DNA of 64,000 bases from Usnea hakonensis (lineage: Eukaryota > Ascomycota > Lecanoromycetes > Lecanorales > Parmeliaceae). A program made the translations under genes and the position numbers. Shown here piece after piece: positions 23,710 through 35,329 of the stretch (the first letter of the stretch is position 1; every line of letters starts with the position of its first letter). The notes beneath the pieces were generated by a model. It did no database searches. It was not told the origin of the DNA and saw only the letters and a list, made by a program, of their open reading frames with translations. The stretch lies in contig BLJB01000003.1 in assembly GCA_013423325.1 (NCBI GenBank), positions 372,001 to 436,000 of the forward strand, written 5' to 3'.

Positions 23710-24069
23710 GCTGGCTTAAGAGTGGATTGTGTGTGCATGACTCATATCTGAGAGTTGGGTGCGCCGAATTGTCTTGTGCAGAGAGAATCCGGTCTTACCC
23801 ATTTTTTCGATAAAAAGGTAAGGTAGGCAAATGGGGATCAATACGGAGTAAAGGAACTAGAAATCATGATCCTCGCGCCAAGACATAATCTCTTGGCGGA
23901 TGCTTTATGCTTTGCGCTGGCTGGCAACAGTAGGTATTGAATCAACCTCCACCTAATTAGAATCCTGCCATCTTTCTAATCTCTTGCACGCACCCACCCA
24001 TCACAGCACACTCCCTCATCCCCTATACCCTCCTAAACCCGTAACAACCCGCCATCCATCCATCCAATT
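23710..24069. other. Divergent promoter region
   Basis: This 360-base region lies between two divergently transcribed genes (the unknown protein and MRPL36) and must hold both promoters. A TACGGAGTA element sits at 23842..23850. No gene is seen. Confidence 0.55.
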
Positions 24070-24521
24070 ATGCTCCCCCCACGCGCAACCACAGCTCTCC
24101 GCCATTTCTCCCCCCTGCAGCCCGCCACCGCAAAACTCACTCCACTACCCACAACCATACCCCAATGCGCATTATCTCCCGCTCGCAGTCTCACCCTCGG
24201 TGCAAGAGCGCTATCAACACGCACTACTACACCGACTCGATCATCCCACGCGCTACTAGGCAAACTCATCAAAAGGCCCGGATCTGAGCTGCTTAAGGGC
24301 GATATGTTTGAGCAGGCTGTTAGAGGTATGAAAGTGAGGAGTAGTGTGAAGAAGTTGTGTGAGGGGTGTAGGGTAGGTCGTTCCTTCCGTGTGTATCGTT
24401 GTTTGGGGGGATATGTTGGGCTGATTGTGGGGTTTTTTTTGGGGGGCAGAGTGTGAGACGGAAGGGATGTGTGTATATTGTTTGCGATAGGAATCCGAAG
24501 CATAAGCAGAGGCAGGGGTAG
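24070..24521 (+). CDS. MRPL36: Mitochondrial ribosomal protein bL36m
   Basis: Two exons (24070..24372, 24450..24521) encode 124 residues. A Ser/Thr/Arg-rich N-terminus of about 80 residues is the mitochondrial presequence. The mature part begins near GMKVRSSVKKLCEGC and continues across the intron as RSVRRKGCVYIVCDRNPKHKQRQG, the classic L36 zinc-binding fold (CEGC, then VC and H). The 77-base intron has donor GTAGGT and acceptor GGGCAG. Reading through the intron gives an unrelated tail, so splicing is essential. In yeast the gene is also called RTC6. The exon-2 and 3' sequence is markedly G-rich while the presequence is C-rich. Confidence 0.93.
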
Positions 24522-24794
24522 GGGGGAGGGGATGGGTTTGGGGAAAGGAAGGAGGGGGGGAGGGTGTTGGGGTGTTGCGGGGATTGCTCTAGGGGATGGG
24601 CACGAGGGGGGATTCATGGGATGGTGGTTTGTGGAAGTATTGGCTGAAGTATCGATATATATAGAGAAGGCTTCCGCAGGACCGTTTCCAATGTGCTGCA
24701 CGAGTTTGATGTCGATCGTGCGTGCTGTTCGGAACGATACATATATCGGATTCAACCTTCCCGCTATTGGCAGTTTGGCGTCTCCTTTCCTCCT

Positions 24795-25596
24795 TCAGTC
24801 TCGGGGCCTGTTGTACCAATTTCTGATATGTTTCCATCCAAACAAGCCTCCTTCCCCTTCACCCCACACTCTTGTCTCAGACCTCATACCAGCCTCTTGC
24901 TTGCTCACTGCTTGCTTCATTCTCTCCACCTCTTGCTTCTTCTCCATTTGCTGTTTCTTCTCCTTGATCCGCTCCTTCCTCTGCTCCAGCTCTGCAGCCT
25001 CCTTCGTCATCTCCGAGTCCTTTACATCCCTCATCTTCCCCTTCAACGCATCAATCACCCCTCTCCCATCATCGCTCCTCCCTTCCCTCGTCTTCAACTC
25101 CTCAACCGCCTCCCTCTCCGCTTCCTCCCTCTGAAAATCTCTCACCTTCCCCATCTTCTCCCTCCACTCCTTATCTTCCAAATCCCTCGCCTCCAGCTCT
25201 CGAATCCAGGCATCCTTCTTCTCCTGCGCTTTCTGCTTCTTCACCAGATCCGTAAACTCTTTCCGCTTCAGACGGTCCGCGTTGTAGTAATACGAGCCGC
25301 CCAGCATGGCGACGAGGGTGAAGGATTGCGCATAGAGACGGTAGCGGAAGAATTGATTTGTCCGTGCGGCGTTGCCCCTGCGGATGGAGCGGCCGGCGTT
25401 GTAGAGGGCCCAGCAGGTTACGGCTATGCCAAGGGGGATGAGGGGTTCTTCTTTGAGGCGACGGGTAAACTTCTGCCAGCGGTTTTCATCGAAGAAATCA
25501 CTACAGGATGGTCAGCGGGCTAAGTATACATTGCGGAACACGGTTGTAGACTCGCCTGTCGCCGTCGAAAGAAGAGGGGAGAGGTGCGTCGGACAT
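24795..25596 (-). CDS. RCF1: Respiratory supercomplex factor 1 (HIG1 domain)
   Basis: Two exons, complement(24795..25500, 25556..25596), give 248 residues. The N-terminus MSDAPLPSSFDGD leads into FFDENRWQKFTRRLKEEPL, IPLGIAVTCWALYNAGRSI and RRGNAARTNQFFRYRLYAQS, then a second hydrophobic helix FTLVAMLGGSYYYNADR. This is the two-helix HIG1 domain of RCF1, an inner-mitochondrial-membrane protein that helps assemble complex III-IV supercomplexes and cytochrome c oxidase. A long charged coiled coil follows, making the protein longer than the yeast one (159 residues). The 55-base intron begins with GC rather than GT (AG|GCGAGT...TGTAG). This is the only choice I found that keeps the conserved frame. 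The gene converges with MRPL36, 273 bases away. Confidence 0.9.
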
Positions 25597-26240
25597 GTCA
25601 GATTACGAGCGCTGAAGATGAAGAGAATGATGAATGGTGGAGGTCTGGATCATGAGGTCATGCAAGTACAATGCCTAGAGGGGAAAAGCTCCTGTACTCT
25701 GAATACAGTGAGGCAGCGGGAGACTGAATGATGCTTTTCCAATGAATGAGTCTTACAGGAGGAGGAACAGGGTAGATGGTCAAATTACAGACGTTTCTCA
25801 ATTGAGATCATTGCCTTACCCTATGTGCTTCTCCAATGAACGATATCAATTTGAGCGGAAATATTCCGACTATTTAGCCTTACGCAGAAGGCTTGTAATT
25901 TTCTTGGCGCACGTCTTGAAAGATTACTTAGTGCTTTTGCTACCCGTAAAGCGACATAGCCCTGCGTGATATCGATATTTTTATATCACGCTGAAATCCT
26001 CAACAAGATGGAATTAAGAGAGTGGTTATAAAATTGCGAAATAATTGTCTTTAAGTGACAAACACAATTTCTTCGAAAAAAAGCGCTAAGAAATTTGCAA
26101 GCTTTGTGCATAAGCGAGAAATATCAACAGAGCATTTTTTGATCGGCTTTTCCCCGCCATTATAACCGCTTCACTTACTCCGTACTCTCACCACCATTTC
26201 CTGATCACTCTCTGCTCACGCTTGGAGAATTCAGTAAATT
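25597..26240. other. Divergent promoter region
   Basis: This 644-base region lies between divergent RCF1 and ILV1 genes. It is AT-richer in its right half, with a TACTCCGTA element at 26176..26184 about 60 bases upstream of the ILV1 ATG. No gene is seen. Confidence 0.55.
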
Positions 26241-27998
26241 ATGGCCCCAATACCGATGCCGAATGGTGTTCACAATGGTATGCCACTTACTGAATACTCC
26301 GCCGATCCTACTCCCACAAAAACCGCAGCTTCCTCTTTAGTGCCAGAAGCGTTTCTGCTTCCTGACGGCCACCCAGATGTATGCAGTTTGTAGTTCATAA
26401 GTCTGCCCTTTACTGATTCAGAAACTCACAGTACCTCCGCCTGATCCTCACTTCCCGTGTGTACGAGGTTGTACAAGAAACACCCCTTACACCCGCGATC
26501 AACATCAGTAATCGGCTAGAATGCAAGGTTCTCCTGAAAAGAGAAGACCTCCAACCAGTCTTCAGCTTCAAATTGCGGGGCGCGTATAACAGGATGGCAC
26601 ATCTAAAAGAAGACGAGAGGTGGAAGGGGGTAGTCGCCTGCTCAGCTGGTGAATGATTCAGCAAAATAATTCCAGTCTTTGGGCTGAGAGACTACAGGGA
26701 ACCATGCTCAGGGAGTCGCGTATTCTGCACGCCACCTGAAAATCCCAACCACCATAGTCATGCCCTTAGGAACGCCTCCAATCAAACATCTAAATGTTTC
26801 CCGACTCGGTGGCTCTGTTGTACTGCATGGCAATGATTTCGACTCGGCGAAAACTGAGGCACACCGCCTGGAAAAGCTGTACAGTCTCACCAACATTGCA
26901 CCATTCGATGATCCATACGTCATTGCAGGCCAAGGTACAATAGGCATGGAGCTATTGCGGCAAACGAATCTTCAAGAATTAGAGGCAGTCTTTTGTTGTG
27001 TTGGTGGGGGCGGGTTGATAGCCGGCGTGGGTGTCTACATCAAGCGCATCGCTCCGCATGTAAAGATCATTGGCGTGGAAGCTTACGATGCTAATGCCAT
27101 GGTACAGTCGCTTAAGAGGAAGGAAAGAGTGGTCTTGAAAGAAGTTGGCTTGTTCGCAGATGGGGCTGCTGTCAAAACCGTAGGCGAGGAAACATTTCGG
27201 CTCTGTCTAGAGGTCGTGGACGACATCATCGAAGTTTCAACAGATGAAACATGTGCAGCCATTAAAGATGTATTCGAGGATACAAGATCTATCGTAGAGC
27301 CTGCTGGCGCCCTAGCGTTGGCCGGCTTGAAGAAGTACGTGGCACGGAATCCATCTATCAATTCTAAACGGCAACTGGTTGCACTGGCTTCAGGCGCAAA
27401 TATGAATTTCGACCGGTTACGGTTTGTTGCGGAGCGTGCTGCTTTGGGTGAACAAAAAGAAGCTTTACTCCGCGTTAATATACCCGAGAGACCCGGAGCC
27501 TTTGCTGAGCTTGTCAAGGCAGTAACAACACACTCGGTGACAGAATTCAGTTACCGATATGCCAGAGAAGGGTCCGCGAATATTCTCATGGGTATATCTA
27601 TCAATACGTCCTCACGTTCAACAGAGCTTCCGGACTTGATCCAACGCCTTAATCGGGATGGAATGGATACGGTCGATCTCAGTGGCGACGAACTTGCTAA
27701 GTCGCACCTAAGGTATCTTGTTGGTGGTCGTAGCAGTGTCCAGGATGAACGTCTGTATATGTTCGATTTTCCGGAACGGCCAGGAGCATTGGTCAAGTTT
27801 TTGACTACCTTGCGACTGGATCAAAATATTTCACTTTTCCACTATCGAAACCAGGGAGGTGATATCGCCGAGGTATTGGCTGGCATCCAATGCCCCATAG
27901 CTGACAAGCAAGAGTTAGAGGGCTTTCTATTGAAGCTGGGCTATCCTTTCTCTGATTGTACAGACTCACCGACATACCAGATGTTTCTCCGGGAATGA
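26241..27998 (+). CDS. ILV1: Threonine deaminase (threonine ammonia-lyase)
   Basis: Three exons (26241..26378, 26432..26648, 26698..27998) encode 551 residues. The enzyme converts L-threonine to 2-oxobutyrate, the first step of isoleucine synthesis. The PLP lysine is Lys93 in PVFSFKLRGAYNRM; SAGNHAQGVA (restored by splicing) and CCVGGGGLIAGVG are the phosphate-binding and glycine loops. The C-terminal third holds two ACT-like regulatory domains beginning near LLRVNIPERPGAFAELVK and LYMFDFPERPGALVKFL, which bind isoleucine and valine in biosynthetic enzymes. The start MAPIPMPNGVHNGMPL lacks the basic amphipathic look of a mitochondrial presequence, so its location is uncertain. An upstream exon or a cytosolic paralogue are both possible. 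Confidence 0.93.
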
Positions 27999-28552
27999 AG
28001 CGACTGCTGGAGTACCAAACCGTTCAGGTTTGGAGGAATCGGTGGCTAACGACATCTGCTTTCCAGGAACTGGAAGCTGACAGTCGGCAACGCATGCTTC
28101 TAACAGCCGGTATATCATCTATCTACGTTCCAGATACCTAAGCCGGCTACTGCATCAGATCTCGGTGCGGATCTAGAAGATCTTGAAATGCACAAAAGTT
28201 TGACAGCATACCCTGTCATCTAGATCAAAAATTTGTATGTGTCGACTGTTGGATCCCTTCAGCTGCAAGTAATATACTTTGCCCCAATGTGATTCACCTC
28301 TACTATTACTCTGCATTGCCTTTGGAGTCAAACTGCGGAGGTTTCAGCTGCGGTAATGTTTCAACACCGACCACGGGTAGTATTGACTGTCACTATTGAC
28401 CGATCTCGAAACAGGGTGCTTAAAAATATATAAAAACACAAAGAGACATTGGAGACAAGATTAATTTTGAGGTCAACAAGCAACCACTGCAGCAGTGCTC
28501 TTTGTGTTGAAATTCCTCAAATTCCTCAAATTCCCAACGACGTTTGTTCAAC
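27999..28552. other. Intergenic region
   Basis: This 554-base stretch holds the ILV1 3' region and the promoter of the glycosyltransferase gene. A triple AAATTCCTC-like repeat lies just before the next gene. No other gene is seen. Confidence 0.5.
28426..28435 (+). promoter_or_regulatory. TATA-like element of the glycosyltransferase gene
   Basis: ATATATAAAA lies about 120 bases upstream of the ATG at 28553, within the usual range for a fungal TATA box. Confidence 0.4.
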
Positions 28553-30359
28553 ATGTCACTACGGCGAGTTGAAGCATTTCATGACACTGTACAAAATGGC
28601 ACATTTGTATCTTCTCTGTCCTTTGCAAATCTACGTTACCCTTTCCCACTCTCGTCAATGGATCACGAGATGGTGCTCAAGGAGATGGATAGTACAGCAA
28701 GGCCTACCGGGATTGAGGCCATACTCCTTCTCAATATCCTTATTCTTACTTCCTTCGTTTTTCCGTCCCTGAAACTCGCACGCTACCAGATCTGGTACTC
28801 GAGCGTTGCTACTTCCATTGGTCTATATTCTCTTAATGAGCTATGGAATCCTTGCTACACCTGTTTCGGTACTGTTATCCCTACCATTCTCAAACATCCC
28901 CATACGATGTTGATCACCTTCATCGTCGTTTTCTTATTCCGTTATGTGCGGCTCGTTGGTAACCTAATAGCTTTCACTTCATACAAAGCCACCGCTGTCC
29001 TAGATCGTCCAAATCTGACAGGAAGGGATGTAACGGTAATAATACCAACCTTAGCACCATACGGCAACGATCTCAAAGAGTGTATTGATTCCGTCCAAGG
29101 CAACGAACCGGCGAAGACTATCATTGTGACAGCTGGTCCTGAAAATCGAGACAGCTTGTTCGAGTATACATGCGTCCACCCCGACATAACGATTACGCAT
29201 TGCGACACTCCAAACAAGCGGCTCCAGATCTGTAAGGCGTTACCAGAGGTATGAAAGAAGAAAGAAAAATGAAGAGTTGGATCGCACTCAAATCCCCCAA
29301 AAGAAATCCCCCTTTTCATCCCCCCATTTGTTCTCCCTACCCACAGACAGACCCTCTTCCACAGCCGTTACTTCAAGCGAGCTTGTTACTAACCAAAACA
29401 ATGTCTCTTAGATAACCACCACCATCACAGTGTTCTGCGATGATCACGTCTTCTGGCCGCCGACTCTGCTGCCAAACATAATCGCCCCCTTCGACGACCC
29501 CAAAATAGGCAGCGTCGGCACCAGCAAGCGCGCGCGACGCACCGCACCCCTACCCGCCCCCTTCACCCCAAACTTCTGGGTCCTCCTCCGCGCAAGCTTC
29601 TTCAATTTCCTCGGCTGCCTCTGGCTCGAGCGCCGCAACTTCGACCAAGCGGCCACCAACGCCATGGACGGCGGCGTCTCCACCATCTCAGGCCGCACGG
29701 CCGCGCACCGCACCTCGATCCTGCAGGACGCATCGTTCACGCACGCCTTCACGCACGAATTCTTCCACCTCTTCGGCCGCGCGTACGGGCCTCTCAACGC
29801 CGACGACGACAAATTCATCACCCGCTGGATGCTCGCCCATGACTGGAAACTCAAGATCCAACACTGCGAGAGCGCCACGGTCGAAACCACCCTCGGCGAA
29901 TACCCCAAATACCTCCACCAGTGCCTTCGCTGGGCAAAGACCACTTGGCGCGGTAACTCGCGCTCTTTGTTGACGGCCCATACGTGGCAACGCCACCTCT
30001 GGTGCCTGTACGCCGTCTACATCTCCTCCCTGCTGCATTTCCCTCTCGTCACGGACCTCGTGCTCGGCTACACGCTCTGGCACAGCAATTCCTTCCTCGA
30101 CCAATATATCAGCCCCACGACGCGGCTCCAATGGCTCCTGGTTTGGATCCTTGGGGCGAAGTTGGTGAAGCCGTGGGGACATCTTTGCCGATATCCGTGC
30201 GATCTGGTCTTGTTGCCGGGGTATGTGGGATTTGGGTATTGGCATTCGTTTCTCAAGGGGTGGGCGCTGCTGACGTGTTGGGATACGGCGTGGGGGTCGA
30301 GGGCTATTGCGGAGGGGGAGGGGGGTGGTGGGGAAGCAGAGAAGGGCGGGGGAGGTTGA
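28553..30359 (+). CDS. Membrane family-2 glycosyltransferase (fungal polysaccharide synthase type)
   Basis: Two exons (28553..29248, 29412..30359) with a 163-base intron (donor GTATGA, branch ACTAAC, acceptor CTTAG) encode about 547 residues. Two or three N-terminal helices precede the catalytic domain, which starts at RDVTVIIPTLAPYGNDLKEC. The usual motifs follow: VFCDDHV (Asp242-Asp243), NADDDKF (Asp363-365) and QCLRWAKTTWRGN (Gln402, Arg405-Trp406), the QxxRW signature of processive beta-glycan synthases. C-terminal membrane helices follow. From memory this matches the fungal type-2 glycosyltransferases (GT2) required for hyphal growth in Zymoseptoria and Fusarium. The sugar donor and polymer are unknown. 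The last 60 codons turn G-rich and low in complexity. Confidence 0.85.
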
Positions 30360-30426
30360 TGCCCGTGTCTGAGCAGTAGGGGGGGGCCTTGGATCAGTGA
30401 CGGCGAGCTTTGCGTGTCCGATGTCT

Positions 30427-30460
30427 TTTCATTCATTCATTCATTCATTCATGCATGCAT
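30427..30460. repeat. (CATT)n microsatellite followed by ATGC repeats
   Basis: Six or so tandem CATT units grade into CATG/ATGC units. Confidence 0.85.
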
Positions 30461-30844
30461 ACTTACAAAAAGTTTTTGTATGGGCGAGGCCTAATATACC
30501 TCCGATTTCCCCACTTGCAATCAATAAAAAGTTATCAGAAATGGGGATAATTAGACCAATCATAGATTTTCTTACATAGATTAGATAAATAGATGGGTAG
30601 TAGAACTATGAATATACCCATTCTCTGTCATGCGATACCTTACCTACCTTACTCATTTCATTTTATCTGCTTATCTACCTACCTTACCTACCTTACCTTA
30701 CTTACCCGGTCTTGGGCAGGTACGCTTTCTGTTCTATTCTATTCTATTCTACTTGTCCAAGTCATCTCAACTCATCTCATCATCGATTCTGGTCTAACCT
30801 TGGCTTGACTTGATTGGGCTTGGTTTGACTAGGTAGGCTTACTC

Positions 30845-30929
30845 TCCCTTCCCTTCCCCTTCCCTTCCCTTCCCCTTCCCTTCCCTTCCCCTTCCCTTCC
30901 CCTTCCCTTCCCCTTCCCTACCCTACTCT
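30845..30929. repeat. TTCCC/TTCCCC minisatellite-like pyrimidine repeat
   Basis: About 85 bases of alternating TTCCC and TTCCCC units, pure pyrimidine on the plus strand. Confidence 0.85.
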
Positions 30930-31049
30930 ACCCTACTTACTTATCCCCTGTATCTAGGCTATACCTTCGCCCTACCTTACCTTTGTTATACTTATACCCA
31001 TACCCATATAAGTTCTATATCATAGGCTGTGTCGTATCGGGTGTTATAT

Positions 31050-31079
31050 CATCCATCCATCCATCCATCCATCCATCCA
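31050..31079. repeat. (CATC)n microsatellite
   Basis: Seven tandem CATC units. Confidence 0.85.
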
Positions 31080-31675
31080 CTCACTAAGCAAAACAGGGAC
31101 CTAAGAAAAGAGGGATTATCGGATCAGGTTTTTAGAACGGGTTTTGATGTGGTGAGGAGAGGGGAGATCGAGCTGTCTGATTGGGTTGGTTGTATTATAT
31201 ATACTAAACATAAGGGGGTGGGATGGGGTGGTTTAGTACGCCGTTGGGGTTCTTTATCGAAAGAGTATGTAAGGTAGAGAAAATAGATTCACTCAAGAAA
31301 GGGGGGGAGGGGGGGTGATCAGTATTATAACTCAGATAAGAGCTATAAATAAAAATGGACAGCTGAAGGAGAGAGAAGGAGTTCGTTATGCGAACATGGT
31401 ACAGATGGAAGAAAAAAATCAGAAAAATCCAGCCGCAAAGAAACGGGTGGCTAGCTAGCTGGCTGGCTGGGGGAAAAAAAGGTGGCAGTTCTAGGTATAC
31501 AATATTCTCTGTGAAGCACGAATTGTGGATCGCTTAAATAATACATAGAAAGGAGGAAGGGATGATATTAATGCGGCGACGCACTTGCGAAACCCCATCC
31601 TTCAAGCCCATGACCCGACCAGGGTAGATGCCGGATACACCAACGCCATGAACCAAGGGTAACGACACCATGGAG

Positions 31676-34011
31676 CTACGTCCTCTGCAGCCCACGCATG
31701 CCTAGAGAATTATGATGCTCCGCGGACACTTTGTGTAAAGGATCGAAGGAACCAGGGATTTTGATCCCGAGGAGCCAATTATCCACAATGTCTTGGTGAT
31801 TGAGAACGACTCGATCGTGATACTTGCCGCCGCAGTGAATTTCCTCTTCCGAATCGCTACAGACGGAGCTTTCCGTGGTTGCAGGTGCAAGGTGGCTGGA
31901 GCCGGCGTCGTTATTGCCAGAATCCGTGGTCGCGGCAGGGCTGTTTGCGGGCGTGGACATGGCTCGCCAGTGTTCGTAGAGGAGTTCCGTGGCTTTGATG
32001 AAGAGTTTCCAGCTTTGGGCCAGTTTTGACGTTGATCGAGCGGATTGCAGCTCCGAATTTGCCCGCTCTTTGAGTACTTTTCTGAGAATCTTGCCGGCAG
32101 GATTCTTGGGGATGGAGTCGACGAATACGACGCCTCCGTCTAGGCTCTTGTATCTCGCTAGGTAGTTGGACATGTGGTTCTTGATGTCCGCCAGATCAAC
32201 CTCGCTACCGGGTACCTTGACAACGTAGGCTCGGGGGGCTTCGGTGCTATCGGCTTTGGGATGGAGAATACCAATCACGGCAGCGTCCAGGATGTCAGGG
32301 TGGAGCATGAGCACGGCTTGTAGTTCGGCTGGTGAGACCTGCCAGCCACGGACCTTTATCATCTCCTAATAAAGCACCGTCAGTGGTGATCAGGCATGGG
32401 GCGCATCACTGGGATAGAAACCGAATCTAAGAGATTGTCCAACCTTTAATCGGTCGACAATGTAATATTTGCCGCCATTCTTGTATCCAATGTCCCCGGT
32501 CTTCAGCCAGCCGTCGGCATCAATAGTTGCTCTGGTGGCTTCCGGGTTCCCAAGATAGCCTTGCATGACGAGTGGTCCTCTTACGAAGATCTCAGCTTGT
32601 TCTTCGTCTCGATCGACGATGCTGCCATTTTCAGCAACGAGTCTGTGACGAGATCAGTCAACAGCAAGCAAAAAAATCGGTTAGAGCGCACTTGGCCTCC
32701 ATTCCCGGCAGCAGTTTCCCCACACTGCCCGTATGGTCAATGTCAGGCCACAGAAAGGTGGTGATCCATCCAGACTCTGTCATCCCCCAGACCTGCACGA
32801 CCCTCGCAGCGGGTGCTAGCAGCCGAAAGAAGGCATCTTGTGCTCTTTCGTCCAATGGAGAGCCAGCGCACCAGACCAGACGAAGGGACGCTAGCAATTC
32901 CCTCGTCTTAGGTTCTCCTTTCATGAGTGCATTCAAGATGACTGGCACCAACGGTGTTTCGGTAATCTCAAATTGGTGAACTATCGTCAGATACCGCTGC
33001 TGCTCGAAGCGGCGCATAATGTAAGTCGGTATGCCTTCTCGAATGGGCGCGATATGCGCCAGTGGGAAGGCGAAGGCGTGGAACTCTGGGAGACTGATTA
33101 AACGAGATACCTGTCGCATGACTGTTAGTGTTGAAAAAACCTGTTCAAAGGCAAGTCAACCTTATAGGGCTTTTCCTTGCTATCTTCTAGCATGATGCTC
33201 TGCATCACAAAGCTGTGGTGAGAGATCATAGCCGCCTTTGGTAGTCCAGTGGTGCCGCTAGTGGAGAGTAAAGCAGCGGTGGTATTCTTTGCTTCTTCCA
33301 CGCTTGTAAAGCGCACCCAATCACGCTCGCCATGGTTCAAGAGCTCTTGGATAGAGTTGCAGTAAGACTTTGTGGCATAGTGAGAGTTGGTCTCTAGCGC
33401 GAATACGTTGGAAGCTGGTACACCATACTCTCCTACTTGGGCTATGACAGGGAGGAGTTCGTATTCTGTTATAAGGAATCGAGCTCTGGTGCTTTGCAGG
33501 TGGTGTCTCAACTCTAGATGTGTATAACCCGGATTAGAGCCTGTGAATCGCCCTCCTGCACCTATAATGCCAAGGAAAAGCATAGTGTACATTATCTGAA
33601 ATTGTCAGTTCTGCTCAGGCATTTTATGCAGACTTTGGTCGATGAAATTCCAGAAAGGCGAATAATGGAGCAAGAAGCTACGGTGCATACATTATTAAAA
33701 GCGTGCACGCAGACGCAGTCCCCGGGCTTCAACCCTACCGCTTTCCAGCCAGCGACGAATTTCCTGACATAGGCCCGCGCCTCGCGGGCTGATATGGACT
33801 TGTCGCGATTTTCGGGATCGAGGTAAATCTTGGTGTCCTGATCATAGTCGCATTTCCCAAATATCCACGAGACCAAATCCATCTTGGATCCTTCTTCGAA
33901 TGGGTCCAGGAGAATCCAAGTCGCTGATTTCTTATCGCGCTTGAAAATGTTGCGAATTTTGGAAAGTGGGAAAAAGTTGGGGAAGAAGGCATATTTGTTT
34001 CGACGGGGCAT
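31676..34011 (-). CDS. AMP-binding acyl-CoA ligase, 4-coumarate-CoA ligase-like
   Basis: Five exons, complement(31676..32365, 32444..32642, 32692..33110, 33161..33595, 33691..34011), encode about 687 residues. The family activates a carboxylic acid with ATP and forms its CoA thioester. Motifs in order: the P-loop STSGTTGLPK at 218-227, VWGMTESG, GWLKTGDIGY, then IVDRLKEMIKVRGWQVSPAE (the last crosses an intron) and the catalytic lysine segment PKNPAGKILRKVL. The layout is that of fungal 4CL-like ligases, but about 110 extra residues follow the usual end: a Ser/Thr/Ala-rich stretch, then an ordered tail DRVVLNHQDIVDNWLLG. There is no C-terminal peroxisomal tripeptide. The acyl substrate is unknown; aromatic and medium-chain acids are both possible. 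The only other aromatic-metabolism genes are PAL 16 kb to the left and OMT/FMO to the right. Confidence 0.88.
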
Positions 34012-35329
34012 TGAGCGATGACCGAATACTTTACCGATGGAGCGAAAGATGCAACAAGGAGCGACCCAAGCCGCAGTGAGACAGCTAATAATAATGTTAA
34101 TGTGGATGTGGATGTGGATGCCAACGTGTCGAGTGCCACTGCCATGTGAATGTCGACTCGGTCTGTCTCGGTTGTGCCTTCCTCGACGGGTCCGAAGGAA
34201 AGCGCGACCAATGATAGGTCGTCAATGACAGATATCCGAGTAGTTACGGATTCGCCGAGTAGTGCACCAGCCAACTACCAAGCTACCAAGCGACCAACAT
34301 TGTTAATGTTGCTGGCAGGATGAGGGTTAGGGTATGTTGTAGTACGGCAGGATACAGCACGGAGGATTTTTGAAATGGTGTATTTGGAATGAGTCCAAGG
34401 TGCCGGTAACGAAGGATGCTGACAATAATGAGGGTGTCATGAAGGAAGTTGTTGGGTTCGTAGATTACATGAGGCGGTGGAGCTGGTGGGGGTCAGTGTT
34501 ATTATTCTATCTGAATCCAAAATACCTGTCGCGTGGCCTTGATGTACGATCTTCCTCTGTCCATGCACCTTGACGCCATCTCACAGCTATTATTGCACTA
34601 AGAGGGGGTATTGGAGCCCATAATTACGGGTGCTGCCTCTTCCTCCGCACTCGGCAAGGTACGAGGTAGGCAAGTACTGCACTGGTTACCCGCCAAGAAG
34701 CAAGTCCAGCGTTTAACGGATAGGCCCCTATGTGGCGGAATGTTATTATACGCCATAAAGATAAAGTACCTAGGTAGTTATTTTTTACTACACTGTAGCA
34801 TCATGAAAACACCTCCTCTCAAAAGGCTATCTGGCGGCAATAGAGCGCATCGATGGGCATGGCCGAACCAGAGGATTGGTGAATGGATTACGTTCTGAAT
34901 GCGGCATGCATGTGTTGTGATAAAGTAGTCACGGTGTGATTGTGCATAATACATAATAATACATAATAGAAGGAATTTCAATGGATAAGATGATTTAAGA
35001 TGGGGCGAGTATGGGTGACGATGATGCTCCTTATGGGCCGGATCGCCTGTGGCTTGGGGGTAGGATTGCATACATTAGGCATGAAATCCTCCGGAGGTGT
35101 CGCGGTCTTGCTTTTCATTGGTCCACAACTTTCGCTAAGGCTTTCTGTCAACCGCTACCGACACCACGGGTCCTATCAGACAATTCCAAATTCTCGGACA
35201 TGAAAAATCCACTTCCAAAAATAAATGGAAATACTAACAATCACCTGCGAAATCCTTCTATACACTTGTCACTTTTCTACCGTGTGCGCCACCCTGCACG
35301 CACGGCATGCACACCAGCCGTGCCTGCGC
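34012..35329. other. Intergenic region, 1.3 kb
   Basis: This lies upstream of the acyl-CoA ligase and downstream of a degenerate kinase gene. Short GTGGAT repeats occur near 34101. Frames are short and without resemblance. Confidence 0.5.

Larger units (their letters stand above)
30360..31675. other. Intergenic region rich in microsatellites
   Basis: This 1.3 kb lies between the glycosyltransferase and the convergent acyl-CoA ligase. It holds CATT, CTACC/TTACC, CTATT, TTCCC and CATC repeats plus AT-rich 3' sequence. No open frame looks real. Confidence 0.7.

Noticed and set aside
24033..24755. 240-codon minus-strand frame
   Set aside because: Antisense to MRPL36, which has firm homology; the Pro/Ser-rich product is an artefact of the C-rich to G-rich composition.
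34101..34120. GTGGAT repeats as a possible array
   Set aside because: Only about four six-base units with no spacers; a simple microsatellite, not a CRISPR-like structure.
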